Shown: positions 55,838-64,000 of the stretch, in pieces
How the letters are laid out: every line of letters begins with the position of its first letter
Position numbering within the stretch: position 1 is the stretch's first letter
From: Palleronia pontilimi
GTDB taxonomy: Bacteria; Pseudomonadota; Alphaproteobacteria; Rhodobacterales; Rhodobacteraceae
Direction: 5' to 3'
Assembly: GCF_016412875.1 (NCBI RefSeq)
Contig: NZ_JAEKPD010000002.1
Location: forward strand, 124,001 to 188,000
DNA length: 64,000 nucleotides
Program-made: the position numbers and the translations under genes
The notes under the pieces: generated by a model
The model's input: the letters and a program-made list of their open reading frames with translations, nothing else
What the model was told of the DNA's origin: nothing
Databases searched by the model: none

Positions 55838-56044
55838 TTACGCTGCGTCGTCGTCGAGATCGATCTCGTCGGCTTGGGCGACGATTTCACGCTCGGCATA
55901 ATGGCCGCAGGCACCGCAGACGTGGTGCGGGCGCTTCAGCTCGCCGCAATTTGGGCATTCGGCCGGATTGGCGGCCGTCAGGCCGTCATGGGCCCGGCGC
56001 ATGTTGCGACGCGACTTGGTGATCTTGTTCTGGGGGACAGCCAT
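55838..56044 (-). CDS. rpmF: 50S ribosomal protein L32
   Basis: 68 residues from ATG 56044. The start [20 protein letters not shown] and the zinc-ribbon-like [20 protein letters not shown] identify L32. First gene of the rpmF-plsX-fabH-ihfA-merR run. The DUF177/YceD gene that usually precedes rpmF is not directly upstream here; instead a divergent FAH-family gene starts 221 bp away. Confidence 0.97.
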   Translation of the reverse strand: MAVPQNKITKSRRNMRRAHDGLTAANPAECPNCGELKRPHHVCGACGHYAEREIVAQADEIDLDDDAA

Positions 56045-56265
56045 GTCTCGTGACCTTCGTATCTGTGGGGCGATTGGACGCCCCTGAACAGGCCTGTCGC
56101 GGCCCTTGGATTTCATTTGAAGCCGCGCAATACGCCGATCGTCGGGAAGGATCAAGCCCCGTGGCGGTGCGATCCCGCAGAATCCGTGGCGTCCGGCACG
56201 GCAGGGTGTTTTCCCGATCCCATGCCGTCTAGAACGTCCGCGGACCCATGTGAAGGAGATGCGCC

Positions 56266-56916
56266 ATGGCATATCTGTTCGACCCCGCTCCGCAGCCGGT
56301 GATCGAAGTCGAGGGGCAGGTTGATCTACCGATCCACCGGGTCTTTTGCGTCGGACGCAACTACGCCGCGCACGCAGCCGAGATGGGCAACGAGGTCGAT
56401 CGCGCGGCCCCGTTCTATTTCACGAAATCTGCGCATTCCGTGACGTGTGCGGGGGCCGAGGTCGCATATCCGCCGCGCACCGCAGACCTGCATCACGAGG
56501 TCGAGTTGGTGGTCGCCCTGGGTGCAGGCGGGCAGGTCATCGCCCACGGGGTTGGCCTGGACATGACGCGGCGCGACTTGCAGGCGGTCGCCAAGGACAA
56601 GCGGCGTCCGTGGGACGTGGCCAAGGATTTCGAGCAATCCGCCGTGCTGGCGCCCATGCGCGCGGTGTCCGGGGATGCGCTTGGAAATGCCAAGATCGCG
56701 CTCGATGTGAATGGTGTCGCGCGGCAGCGGGGCCGGATCGCCGACATGGTCTGGAGCGTCGACGAACTGGTGGGCGATCTGTCCGGGCTCTACCAACTGC
56801 GGGCCGGCGATCTGATCATGACAGGAACGCCGTCGGGCGTGGGCCCGGTGTCGCGCGGGGACCGGATCGTGGCGCGCATCGACGGGCTGCCCGAGCTGAC
56901 GGCGCGGATCGTCTGA
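56266..56916 (+). CDS. Fumarylacetoacetate hydrolase family protein, fumarylpyruvate-hydrolase-like
   Basis: 216 residues, the short FAH form without a cap. The pattern is [30 protein letters not shown] (metal Glu pair), [16 protein letters not shown] and [15 protein letters not shown]. The short form with KSAHSVT... resembles fumarylpyruvate hydrolase of the gentisate route and related acylpyruvases. No aromatic-degradation genes are in view. It is distinct from the capped FAH protein at 18503-19360. Confidence 0.85.
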   Translation: MAYLFDPAPQPVIEVEGQVDLPIHRVFCVGRNYAAHAAEMGNEVDRAAPFYFTKSAHSVTCAGAEVAYPPRTADLHHEVELVVALGAGGQVIAHGVGLDMTRRDLQAVAKDKRRPWDVAKDFEQSAVLAPMRAVSGDALGNAKIALDVNGVARQRGRIADMVWSVDELVGDLSGLYQLRAGDLIMTGTPSGVGPVSRGDRIVARIDGLPELTARIV

Positions 56917-57062
56917 CCCGGACGTCACAAAATCATCATAACGAACTCAAAATGTGGGGCTTGCCAGCTTTCGGTCGCCATATATAGTCGCATCAGCACC
57001 GGGGCTCTTTCCCCGCCCCGCTGCCGATGTTTGACCCGCTGGGACGAAGGATGACACGGCTC

Positions 57063-57647
57063 ATGGATGGCGATTTCAGGACGGCGTTCGTCCGCGAACC
57101 CAATTCGCTCAGGCATCATCCCGCTTTGGTGCTGAACGCGGATTATCGCCCGCTCAGCTATTATCCGTTGTCGCTTTGGCCCTGGCAGGACGCCATCAAG
57201 GCGGCTTACTTGGACCGGGTGTCCATCGTCGCCGAGTATGACGCAACGGTGCGCTCGCCCACGACCGAGATCAAGATCCCGTCCGTCGTCGTTCTGAAAG
57301 ACTACGTCCAGCCCCAGAAACGGGTGGCCTTCACCCGGTTCAACCTGTTCCTGCGCGATGAATTCCTGTGCCAGTACTGCGGCAGCACCGGCGATCTGAC
57401 CTTCGATCATGTCGTCCCGCGCGCGCGCGGCGGCAGGACAAGCTGGGAAAACGTGGTCGCCGCCTGCTCGAAGTGCAATCTGAGCAAGGGATCGCGCGCG
57501 CTGAGTGCCACGGGCCTGAGCCTGCGCAAGCCTCCACGTCAGCCCGGCGCGGAAGAGCTGAAGAACATGGGGCGAAAGTTCCCGCCCAACCACCTGCACG
57601 AGACCTGGCGCGATTTTCTGTATTGGGACGCCGAGCTGGAAGCCTGA
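57063..57647 (+). CDS. HNH endonuclease
   Basis: 194 residues from ATG 57063 (MDGDFRTAFVREPNSL); ATGs at 57051 and 57027 are in the same frame and possible. The HNH core is FLCQYCGSTGDLTFDHVVPR with the following ENVVAACSKCNLSKGSR, giving the zinc Cys pairs and the catalytic DH. Long conserved N-terminal half (ALVLNADYRPLSYYPLSLWP). Such proteins are common, single-copy and not tied to a restriction system in this group; no methylase is nearby. Role unknown, perhaps DNA repair or RNA-linked. Confidence 0.88.
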   Translation: MDGDFRTAFVREPNSLRHHPALVLNADYRPLSYYPLSLWPWQDAIKAAYLDRVSIVAEYDATVRSPTTEIKIPSVVVLKDYVQPQKRVAFTRFNLFLRDEFLCQYCGSTGDLTFDHVVPRARGGRTSWENVVAACSKCNLSKGSRALSATGLSLRKPPRQPGAEELKNMGRKFPPNHLHETWRDFLYWDAELEA

Positions 57648-57769
57648 GCGCCCCTGCCCACGTGCAACGGACGTGCGAGGAGTTATGTTAGCGCCCAAAG
57701 TTCGGCTTGACCCCGCGCGCCAGCGGTCCAATGTCTGATCCGACACCCGCGCTTGGAAAGGATATCTCC

Positions 57770-59230
57770 ATGGTTTCTCGCGTCATTCCCGTCGATCCTT
57801 TCGACCTGGTCATCTTCGGCGGTACCGGCGACCTGGCGCGGCGCAAGATCCTTCCCGGCCTCTATCGCCGGTTCATCGCGGGGCAGATGCCGGAAGACGC
57901 GCGCGTGATCGGTGCCGCGCGTTCCGAGTTGGACGACGAGGGCTATCGCAAGGACGTGCGCGATGCGCTGAAGGAATTCGTTTCGAAGCGCGCGCTCAGC
58001 GAAGAGAATATCGCCGCCTTCCTGTCGCGGCTGCACTACGTGTCCATCGACGCCAAGGGCGAGGGCGGCTGGAAGAAGCTGGCGCAGACCATGCGCGACG
58101 ATGACGACGTCGTCCGGGCGTTCTACTTCTCGGTCGCGCCGTCCCTGTTCGGGGACCTGGCCGAACGGCTGCATCTCCACAAGATCGCGGGGGCAAATTC
58201 GCGGATCGTGGTCGAAAAGCCCTTTGGCCGGGATCTGGAATCGGCCAAGGCGCTGAACGCGACGCTTGCCGAGCATTTCGACGAGACGCAGATCTACCGG
58301 ATCGACCATTACCTGGGCAAGGAAACGGTGCAGAACCTGATGGCCGTGCGCTTCGGCAACGTCCTGTTCGAGCCGCTCTGGAACGCGCAATACGTCGATC
58401 ACATCCAGATCACCGTGGCCGAGACGGTGGGTGTCGGCGGGCGCGGCGGCTATTACGACAAGTCGGGCGCCATGCGGGACATGGTGCAGAACCATCTGAT
58501 GCAGCTGCTGTGCCTGATCGCCATGGAGCCGCCATCGCGGTTCGAGCCCGACGCCGTGCGCGACGAAAAGCTGAAGGTGATCCGGGCGCTCGAGCCCGTC
58601 GAGCCCGGCGACATCGTGCGCGGTCAGTACGAAGGCAAGGGCAAGACCCCGTCCTATCACGACGATGTCGAGGACGGCGAAAGCCGCACCGAGTCGTTCA
58701 TCGCCATGAAGCTGCATGTCTCGAACTGGCGCTGGGCGGGCACCCCGTTCTACGTGCGCACCGGCAAGCGGCTGAAAGCGCGCCAGTCCGAGATCGCGGT
58801 GGTGTTCAAGGACGCGCCGCATTCGATCTTCGGCGAAGCGGCGGGGCGGCACCGCAACATCCTGACGATCCGGCTGCAACCCAACGAGGGCATGACCCTG
58901 GGCGTCACCATCAAGGAACCCGGTCCGGGTGGCATGCGGCTGGTGGATGTGCCGCTGGACATGAGCTTTGCCGACGCGCTGGGCCCCGAAGGCGACGAGA
59001 TCCCGGAAGCCTATGAGCGGCTGGTCATGGACGTGGTCCGCGGCAACCAGACGCTGTTCATGCGCGGCGACGAGGTGGAAGCCGCCTGGGCCTGGACCGA
59101 CCCGATCATCGAGGGCTGGACCAAGCGCGACGAGCGCCCATTTGCCTACGAGCCGGGCACGGCGGGCCCCGAGGAATCTGCCATGCTGCTGCACCGCGAA
59201 GACCGCCGCTGGCGCGAGATCAAGGAATAG
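57770..59230 (+). CDS. zwf: Glucose-6-phosphate 1-dehydrogenase
   Basis: 486 residues from ATG 57770 with an AAAGGA site seven bases upstream; ATG 57731 would add 13 residues. GGTGDLARRKILPGLYRRF is the cofactor motif, and RIDHYLGKETVQNLMAVRFG holds the active-site region. It oxidises glucose-6-phosphate to 6-phosphogluconolactone, making NADPH. Start of the zwf-pgl-pgi run; pgl follows by 121 bp. Confidence 0.97.
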   Translation: MVSRVIPVDPFDLVIFGGTGDLARRKILPGLYRRFIAGQMPEDARVIGAARSELDDEGYRKDVRDALKEFVSKRALSEENIAAFLSRLHYVSIDAKGEGGWKKLAQTMRDDDDVVRAFYFSVAPSLFGDLAERLHLHKIAGANSRIVVEKPFGRDLESAKALNATLAEHFDETQIYRIDHYLGKETVQNLMAVRFGNVLFEPLWNAQYVDHIQITVAETVGVGGRGGYYDKSGAMRDMVQNHLMQLLCLIAMEPPSRFEPDAVRDEKLKVIRALEPVEPGDIVRGQYEGKGKTPSYHDDVEDGESRTESFIAMKLHVSNWRWAGTPFYVRTGKRLKARQSEIAVVFKDAPHSIFGEAAGRHRNILTIRLQPNEGMTLGVTIKEPGPGGMRLVDVPLDMSFADALGPEGDEIPEAYERLVMDVVRGNQTLFMRGDEVEAAWAWTDPIIEGWTKRDERPFAYEPGTAGPEESAMLLHREDRRWREIKE

Positions 59231-59351
59231 GGCAGGGTTGTTGCGCTGACTGACGACGCGCGGGTCCGGGGGTCGCGGTGACTGCCGCGCGACGCATCTG
59301 CGATGGACACCGTATCGCAGGTTGCTAGCTTAGATGCGGAAAGGATGCGCC

Positions 59352-60017
59352 ATGGACCTTATCGAATACTCGGACGCCGAGATGATGATGATGACGCTGG
59401 CCGACAAGCTGGCCAGCGAGATCTCGAACTGCCTGGCCGCCCACGATCACGCGTCGCTGGCGGTGCCGGGCGGGACGACGCCGGGCCCGATCTTCGACAC
59501 CCTGTCGGGGGCGGATCTGCACTGGGACCGCGTCCACGTCCTGCTGACCGACGAACGGCGCGTGCCGCCCGATCACGAACGCTCGAACGAACGGCTCCTG
59601 CGCGAGCGGTTGCTGACCGACAAGGCCGCGGCGGCAACATTCCTGCGGCTGGTCCCGGACGAGCGCGCGGATATGGACGCGCTGGTCCAGCGGCTGACAC
59701 CCGAGCTTCCGCTGTCGATCCTGCTTCTGGGCATGGGGGCCGACATGCATTGCGCGTCGCTGTTCCCCGGCTCGCCGCAATTGGAAGCGGCGCTGGCCAA
59801 GGACGCGCCGCCGCTGATGGAGGTCGACGCCCCCGAGGGGCTCGAGCCGCGCATCACCCTGACCGCGCCGGTCTTGCGTGCCGCGATGTCGACCCATGTG
59901 GTCATCACGGGCGACGAAAAACGCCGCGCGCTCGACGCCGCTGCGCGGTTGAGCGCCGTTGAGGCTCCGATCGCGACGGTCCTGCCGGAAGCGACAGTGC
60001 ATTGGGCAAAGGACTGA
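59352..60017 (+). CDS. pgl: 6-phosphogluconolactonase
   Basis: 221 residues from ATG 59352 with GGAAAGGA upstream. SugarP-isomerase fold: [50 protein letters not shown] (the GMG.DGH.ASLFPG motif with D-M in place of D-G). It hydrolyses 6-phosphogluconolactone. Five bases separate it from pgi. With zwf it feeds the pentose phosphate or Entner-Doudoroff route. Confidence 0.95.
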   Translation: MDLIEYSDAEMMMMTLADKLASEISNCLAAHDHASLAVPGGTTPGPIFDTLSGADLHWDRVHVLLTDERRVPPDHERSNERLLRERLLTDKAAAATFLRLVPDERADMDALVQRLTPELPLSILLLGMGADMHCASLFPGSPQLEAALAKDAPPLMEVDAPEGLEPRITLTAPVLRAAMSTHVVITGDEKRRALDAAARLSAVEAPIATVLPEATVHWAKD

Positions 60018-60022
60018 TTTCG

Positions 60023-61630
60023 ATGAAGAAAATGTGGAGCGACCTGGCCCGTATGGGCAAAGAGGCCGAGGGCCGCAGCATCAAGGGCCTGATTTCGCCC
60101 GAGCGTGTGGCCACCTTCAGTGTCGATGCTTGCGACATGCGCTTCGACTATTCCAAGACGACGATGGATCCGGCCGCCCGCGATCACCTGCTGGCCATGT
60201 GCGACAAGGCCGGGCTGGAGGACAAGCGCCGCGCCATGTTCGGGGCCGAGCCGATCAACGAGACCGAGAACCGCGCGGTCTTGCACACCGCCTTGCGCAA
60301 TCTCGACGGTGGCGCGGTGATGCTGGACGAGCGTGACGTGATGCCCAAGGTGCTGGGCACGCTGGCGCGGATGGAAGGCTTCGCGCGGGCGGTGCGCGAG
60401 GGCAATTTCCGCGGCGAGGGCGGCACCATCACGGATGTGGTCAATATCGGCATCGGCGGCTCGGACCTGGGCCCCGCCATGGCGACGCTGGCGCTGGCAC
60501 CCTATCACGACGGCCCGAACTGCCACTTCGTCAGCAACGTGGACGGCGCGCATATCGCCGACGTGCTCGGACCGCTCGATCCCACGCGCACGCTGATCAT
60601 CGTGGCGTCCAAGACCTTCACCACCATCGAGACGATGACCAACGCCGCCACCGCGAAAGCCTGGATGGCCGAGCGGGTGCGCGATCCGTCGGCGCAATTC
60701 GCGGCGCTGTCGACGGCCCAGGACAAGACCAGCGCGTTCGGGATCGCCGAGACGCGGGTCTTCGGCTTCGAGGACTGGGTCGGCGGGCGCTATTCGATGT
60801 GGGGCCCGATCGGGCTGTCGCTGCTGATCGCCATCGGACCCGAAGCGTTCCGCGCCTTCCTGCGCGGGGCCGAAGCCATGGACAACCACTTCCGCGCGGC
60901 CGAGCCCGCCCAGAACATGCCGGTGATGCTGGCGCTTGCGGGCATCTGGCACAACCAGGGCTGCGGCCACGCCACCCGCGCGGTGCTGCCCTACGAGCAG
61001 CGCCTGTCGCGGCTGCCCGCGTATCTTCAGCAGCTCGAGATGGAAAGTAACGGCAAGCGCGTATCGATGGACGGCAAGGATCTGGCGGTCGACAGTGGCC
61101 CCGTAGTCTGGGGCGAGCCGGGCACCAACGGGCAGCACGCGTTCTACCAGCTGATCCACCAGGGCACCCGCGTGGTCCCTTGCGAATTCATGGTTGGTGC
61201 CGAGGGGTTCGAGGAAGAGCTGCCGCACCAGCACCGCCTGTTGATCGCCAATTGCCTGGCCCAGGCCGAGGCATTGATGAAAGGCCGCACGCTGGACGAG
61301 GCGAAGGACCTGATCCGCGACCAGTTCAAGGGCGACGAGCTGGAACGCCAGGCGCGCCACCGGGTCTTCCCCGGCAACCGGCCGTCGACCATGTTGCTCT
61401 ATCCCAAGTTGACGCCCGAAACCTTCGGCAAGATCGTGGCACTTTACGAACATCGCGTCTTCGTCGAAGGGGTGCTGCTGGGCATCAATTCGTTCGACCA
61501 ATGGGGGGTCGAGCTGGGCAAGGAACTGGCCAAGGCGCTCGAGCCCGTGGTCTCGGGCGAGCAGGGGACCGACGGCAAGGACGCGTCGACCGCAACGCTT
61601 GTGGAGTGGTTGCAGAAGAACGGTGCCTGA
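60023..61630 (+). CDS. pgi: Glucose-6-phosphate isomerase
   Basis: 535 residues from ATG 60023; a TTG at 60002 would overlap pgl. PGI signatures: [54 protein letters not shown] and [17 protein letters not shown]. It interconverts glucose-6-phosphate and fructose-6-phosphate. Third gene of zwf-pgl-pgi. It converges on a DUF3047 gene with a GC hairpin between. Confidence 0.97.
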   Translation: MKKMWSDLARMGKEAEGRSIKGLISPERVATFSVDACDMRFDYSKTTMDPAARDHLLAMCDKAGLEDKRRAMFGAEPINETENRAVLHTALRNLDGGAVMLDERDVMPKVLGTLARMEGFARAVREGNFRGEGGTITDVVNIGIGGSDLGPAMATLALAPYHDGPNCHFVSNVDGAHIADVLGPLDPTRTLIIVASKTFTTIETMTNAATAKAWMAERVRDPSAQFAALSTAQDKTSAFGIAETRVFGFEDWVGGRYSMWGPIGLSLLIAIGPEAFRAFLRGAEAMDNHFRAAEPAQNMPVMLALAGIWHNQGCGHATRAVLPYEQRLSRLPAYLQQLEMESNGKRVSMDGKDLAVDSGPVVWGEPGTNGQHAFYQLIHQGTRVVPCEFMVGAEGFEEELPHQHRLLIANCLAQAEALMKGRTLDEAKDLIRDQFKGDELERQARHRVFPGNRPSTMLLYPKLTPETFGKIVALYEHRVFVEGVLLGINSFDQWGVELGKELAKALEPVVSGEQGTDGKDASTATLVEWLQKNGA

Positions 61631-61670
61631 CCGGCACCGCGCCCCTCGCATCACTGTTCCGGAAATGCTC

Positions 61671-61693
61671 CGGGGTGCGGGGCCCGCACCCCG
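61671..61693. terminator. Hairpin between convergent pgi and DUF3047 genes
   Basis: CGGGGTGCG (61671-61679) and CGCACCCCG (61685-61693) form a 9-bp stem with a 5-nt loop in the 75-bp gap between the two stop codons. It may serve both strands. No long T-run follows on either side. Confidence 0.55.
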
Positions 61694-61705
61694 CGGTCCG
61701 ATATT

Positions 61706-62347
61706 CTATTCCAGCGTGAGGTTCGAGATCTGCGCGTCGATGGACGTGTCGGTGTCGTCGCTGTCGGCACTGACGGCGATGCCCAGCAGTTCGGACGGAC
61801 GCGCGCCGAAGGCCTTTTCGAGATCGGCCGCGAAATCCACCGTCTCGCTGTAGCTGCCGTCGCCCGCGCCGCGCAGCACGATGGTCTTGCCCTTGTCGCC
61901 CAGATACGGGCTGTCCAGGAAACTGCCCGGCTCGGCGTCGCCGCCCCAGACATAGATCAGGATCCGCACGTCGTCGGCCCCCATAAGGCCGCGCAATTCG
62001 GCCCCTTCAAGCGCCGCGGCCTGCTCGGGGTCGGCGAAGACGAAATACAGCGACAGGTTGCGGTCATCGCCGCCTTTTTGCGTCAGGTCGGTGGGGGGCA
62101 CGCCCTGGCTCACCGACCAGTCCCAGCTGGCGCCGGTGGCATCGGTCGCGTCGTCGGTGCGCAGATAGACCAGCGACACCGTGCCGTCGGACGTCACGCC
62201 CAGCGTATCGCCATTCAGCGCGTAGTCGTTGTCCGGCTGGAACGGAAATTTCTGGAACTTCCAGCTGTCGTCGAAGACCAGCTGCATGGCGGATGCGGGC
62301 AGGGCAAGCGCGGTCAGCGCGATGGCGAGGGGGCGGAATAGCGTCAT
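61706..62347 (-). CDS. DUF3047 domain-containing secreted protein
   Basis: 213 residues. Signal peptide MTLFRPLAIALTALALPASA. The mature part begins MQLVFDDSWKFQKFPFQPDN and contains ATGASWDWSVSQGVPPTDLT, YFVFADPEQAAALEG and ILIYVWGGDAEPGSF, which match the beta-rich DUF3047 pattern. Probably periplasmic; function unknown. It sits alone between pgi and tkt. Confidence 0.8.
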   Translation of the reverse strand: MTLFRPLAIALTALALPASAMQLVFDDSWKFQKFPFQPDNDYALNGDTLGVTSDGTVSLVYLRTDDATDATGASWDWSVSQGVPPTDLTQKGGDDRNLSLYFVFADPEQAAALEGAELRGLMGADDVRILIYVWGGDAEPGSFLDSPYLGDKGKTIVLRGAGDGSYSETVDFAADLEKAFGARPSELLGIAVSADSDDTDTSIDAQISNLTLE

Positions 62348-62436
62348 GGATAACCTCCGTTTGCGGGGAAGCTAGCACGCGTGCGGTCGGCAGAAAGGAC
62401 ATGTCACCGGCCTCGCAGAACAGTGACCGAACGCGG

Positions 62437-62461
62437 ACGGCCCGACGCGGGGCCGGGCCGT
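62437..62461 (-). terminator. Hairpin downstream of transketolase
   Basis: ACGGCCCG (62437-62444) and CGGGCCGT (62454-62461) form an 8-bp stem with a 9-nt loop, 55 bp past the transketolase stop. No T-run is seen, so it is only a candidate terminator. Confidence 0.4.
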
Positions 62462-62515
62462 GTCGATTTGCGTCGCGCAGCCCGGACTAGCTCCGGGGTG
62501 TCGCGGCCCAAGAGT

Positions 62516-64000
62516 TCAGAGCAGGGATTTCACCTTCTCGACGACGGCGTCGGCGGTGATGCCGAACTTCTCGAACAACTCTTCGGCCGGGGCCGACGCG
62601 CCGAAGCTGGACATGCCGACAAAGCCCGCCTTGGCCTCGCGTCCGCGCTCGCCCAGAAGCCAGCGATCCCAGCCCTGGCGCACGCCGGCCTCGATGCCCA
62701 CGCGCACGGCGGACGCGGGCAGGACGCGGCGGCGATAGCTTTCGTCCTGCTGCTCGAAAAGCTCCCAGCAGGGCATGGAGACGACGCGGGTGCCGATGCC
62801 TTCGGCCTGAAGCTTTTCGCGCGCTTCCATGGCGATGGACACTTCCGAACCGGTGGCAAGCAGCACCGCCTGGCGCTTGCCGTCGGCATCGGCCAGAACG
62901 TAGGCGCCTTGGGCGGTCAGGTTGCGGGTCTTGTGCTCGCGGCGCACGGTGGGCAGCCCTTGGCGCGTCAGTGCCAGGACCGACGGCGAGTCCTTAACCG
63001 ATAGCGCGATTTCCCAGGCCTCGGCCGTTTCCACCGTGTCCGCGGGACGGAAGACCAAGGTGTTCGGCGTGGCGCGGCACATGGCCAGGTGCTCGACCGG
63101 CTGGTGCGTGGGCCCGTCTTCGCCCAGGCCGATGGAATCGTGCGTCATCACGTAGACGACGGGGATACCCATCAGGGCCGACAGGCGCATGGCGGGGCGG
63201 GCGTAGTCGGTGAAGACGAAGAACGTCCCGCCATAGGGCCGGATGCCGCCGTGCAGCGCCAGGCCGTTCAGACAGGCAGCCATGCCATGCTCGCGGATGC
63301 CGTAATAGACGTAGCGGCCCTTGCGATCCTCGGCGGTGAAGGTGCCCAGATCGGCGGTCAGCGTGTTGTTCGAGCCGGTGAGGTCGGCCGAGCCGCCGAT
63401 GGTTTCGGGCATCACCGGGTTCACGACCTCCAGCACCATTTCGCTGGATTTGCGGGTGGCGACCTTCGGGCCGCTTTCGCTGATCTGCTTTTTCAGCGCG
63501 CGGATGGTGCCGGACAGCTTTTTCGGGGCTTCGCCGCTTTGCATCCGGTCGAACAGCGCGCGCTTGTTGGCCGATAGCTCTTCGACGCGGTCGTTCCACG
63601 CCTCGCGCGCTTCGGCACCGCGCGATCCGACCTTTTCCCACCACGACTTGATGTCTGCGGGGATATCGAAGGGCGCATGGTTCCAGCCATAGACCTCGCG
63701 CGTGTCGGAGATCAGTTGCGGATCGGTCAGCGCGCCGTGGCCCTTAGACGTGTCCTGCGCCGATGAGCCCAGGGCGATGTTGGTCTTGCAGGCGATCATC
63801 GACGGCTTGCCCGCCTTTTTCGCGGCCTCGATGGCCGCGTCGATCGCGTCGGGATCGTGGCCGTCGATTTCCTGGGTGTGCCAGTTGGCGGCATCGAAAC
63901 GCTTCACCTGGTCGGTGCTGTCGGACAGGCCGACCTTGCCGTCGATGGTGATGCCGTTGTTGTCCCAGAAGACGATCAGGTTTCCCAGCTTCAGGTGACC
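62516..64000 (-). CDS. tkt: Transketolase (partial, 5' end cut)
   Basis: 494 codons plus the stop are visible; the N-terminus lies beyond the right end of the window. The visible part begins within the thiamine-diphosphate domain ([20 protein letters not shown]). It continues with [32 protein letters not shown] and [20 protein letters not shown] of the Pyr domain, and ends in the C-terminal domain. Transketolase moves two-carbon units in the pentose phosphate and Calvin-type cycles. Minus strand, upstream of the DUF3047 gene. Confidence 0.96.
   Translation of the reverse strand, partial: GHLKLGNLIVFWDNNGITIDGKVGLSDSTDQVKRFDAANWHTQEIDGHDPDAIDAAIEAAKKAGKPSMIACKTNIALGSSAQDTSKGHGALTDPQLISDTREVYGWNHAPFDIPADIKSWWEKVGSRGAEAREAWNDRVEELSANKRALFDRMQSGEAPKKLSGTIRALKKQISESGPKVATRKSSEMVLEVVNPVMPETIGGSADLTGSNNTLTADLGTFTAEDRKGRYVYYGIREHGMAACLNGLALHGGIRPYGGTFFVFTDYARPAMRLSALMGIPVVYVMTHDSIGLGEDGPTHQPVEHLAMCRATPNTLVFRPADTVETAEAWEIALSVKDSPSVLALTRQGLPTVRREHKTRNLTAQGAYVLADADGKRQAVLLATGSEVSIAMEAREKLQAEGIGTRVVSMPCWELFEQQDESYRRRVLPASAVRVGIEAGVRQGWDRWLLGERGREAKAGFVGMSSFGASAPAEELFEKFGITADAVVEKVKSLL

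Noticed and set aside
57063-57647. HNH gene as part of a defence system
   Set aside because: No methylase, helicase or other defence gene is nearby; neighbours are housekeeping genes, and this HNH type is widespread in the group.

Overview
The window is 64 kb of high-GC, densely packed chromosomal DNA that looks like an alphaproteobacterium of the Rhodobacterales (Roseobacter/Rhodobacter type). The indications are the rpmF-plsX-fabH-ihfA-merR gene order, the argS-SPOR-nagZ-scpA-scpB order, a double-length dCTP deaminase, a GTTC-N7-GTTC SOS box before uvrA, and GANTC (CcrM-type) sites before rpoD. I cannot name the species. There is no phage, insertion sequence, CRISPR array or rRNA operon. 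Two tRNA genes are present (Cys-GCA and Pro-GGG, both on the minus strand). Two genes are cut by the window ends: metF on the left and transketolase on the right.

Layout. 1-5.7 kb: metF and metR diverging around a MetR-like site, an inositol-monophosphatase-family gene, a rhomboid protease, homoserine dehydrogenase, a small lipoprotein and a small membrane protein. 5.7-11.6 kb: two tandem copies of a three-gene module (TadG-like vWA protein plus two TadE-like pseudopilins), with no Tad secretion machinery nearby. 12-17.9 kb: a lipoprotein, the dnaG-rpoD pair, each gene preceded by a marked inverted repeat, then DedA, dodecin and a 65-residue protein with a duplicated motif. 18.0-18.4 kb: a YjbQ gene.

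18.5-31.9 kb is the accessory catabolic region. A ribose-type ABC importer (binding protein, two permeases, ATPase), a short-chain dehydrogenase (SDR) and a fumarylacetoacetase-family hydrolase lie on the minus strand. Diverging from them are an unusual regulator (winged helix fused to a family-1 solute-binding fold), three more SDRs, an M24-fold protein with an altered metal site, and an FMN-dependent 2-hydroxyacid dehydrogenase. The BDH2-like SDR, the 2,4-diketo acid hydrolase type and the lactate-dehydrogenase type fit the end of a non-phosphorylative deoxysugar-acid pathway (as for L-fucose: ketodeoxy acid, then diketo acid, then pyruvate plus lactate). The sugar dehydrogenase, lactonase and dehydratase steps are not identifiable, so the substrate is unknown. 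Two matching palindromes 21 bp apart lie in the divergent promoter region and are likely operators. A truncated remnant of a 6PGDH/HIBADH-type dehydrogenase sits between the ATPase and the hydrolase.

32-64 kb is mostly housekeeping: tRNA-Cys, two MFS transporters, a DUF924 gene, uvrA with an SOS box, three small secreted proteins, xthA, erpA, a dGTPase-family gene, a GH13 glucosidase, a cation antiporter with a TrkA-N domain, argS, SPOR, nagZ, scpAB, dCTP deaminase, tRNA-Pro, the merR-ihfA-fabH-plsX-rpmF operon, a second FAH-family hydrolase, an HNH nuclease, zwf-pgl-pgi (glucose-6-phosphate oxidation and isomerisation), a DUF3047 protein and transketolase.
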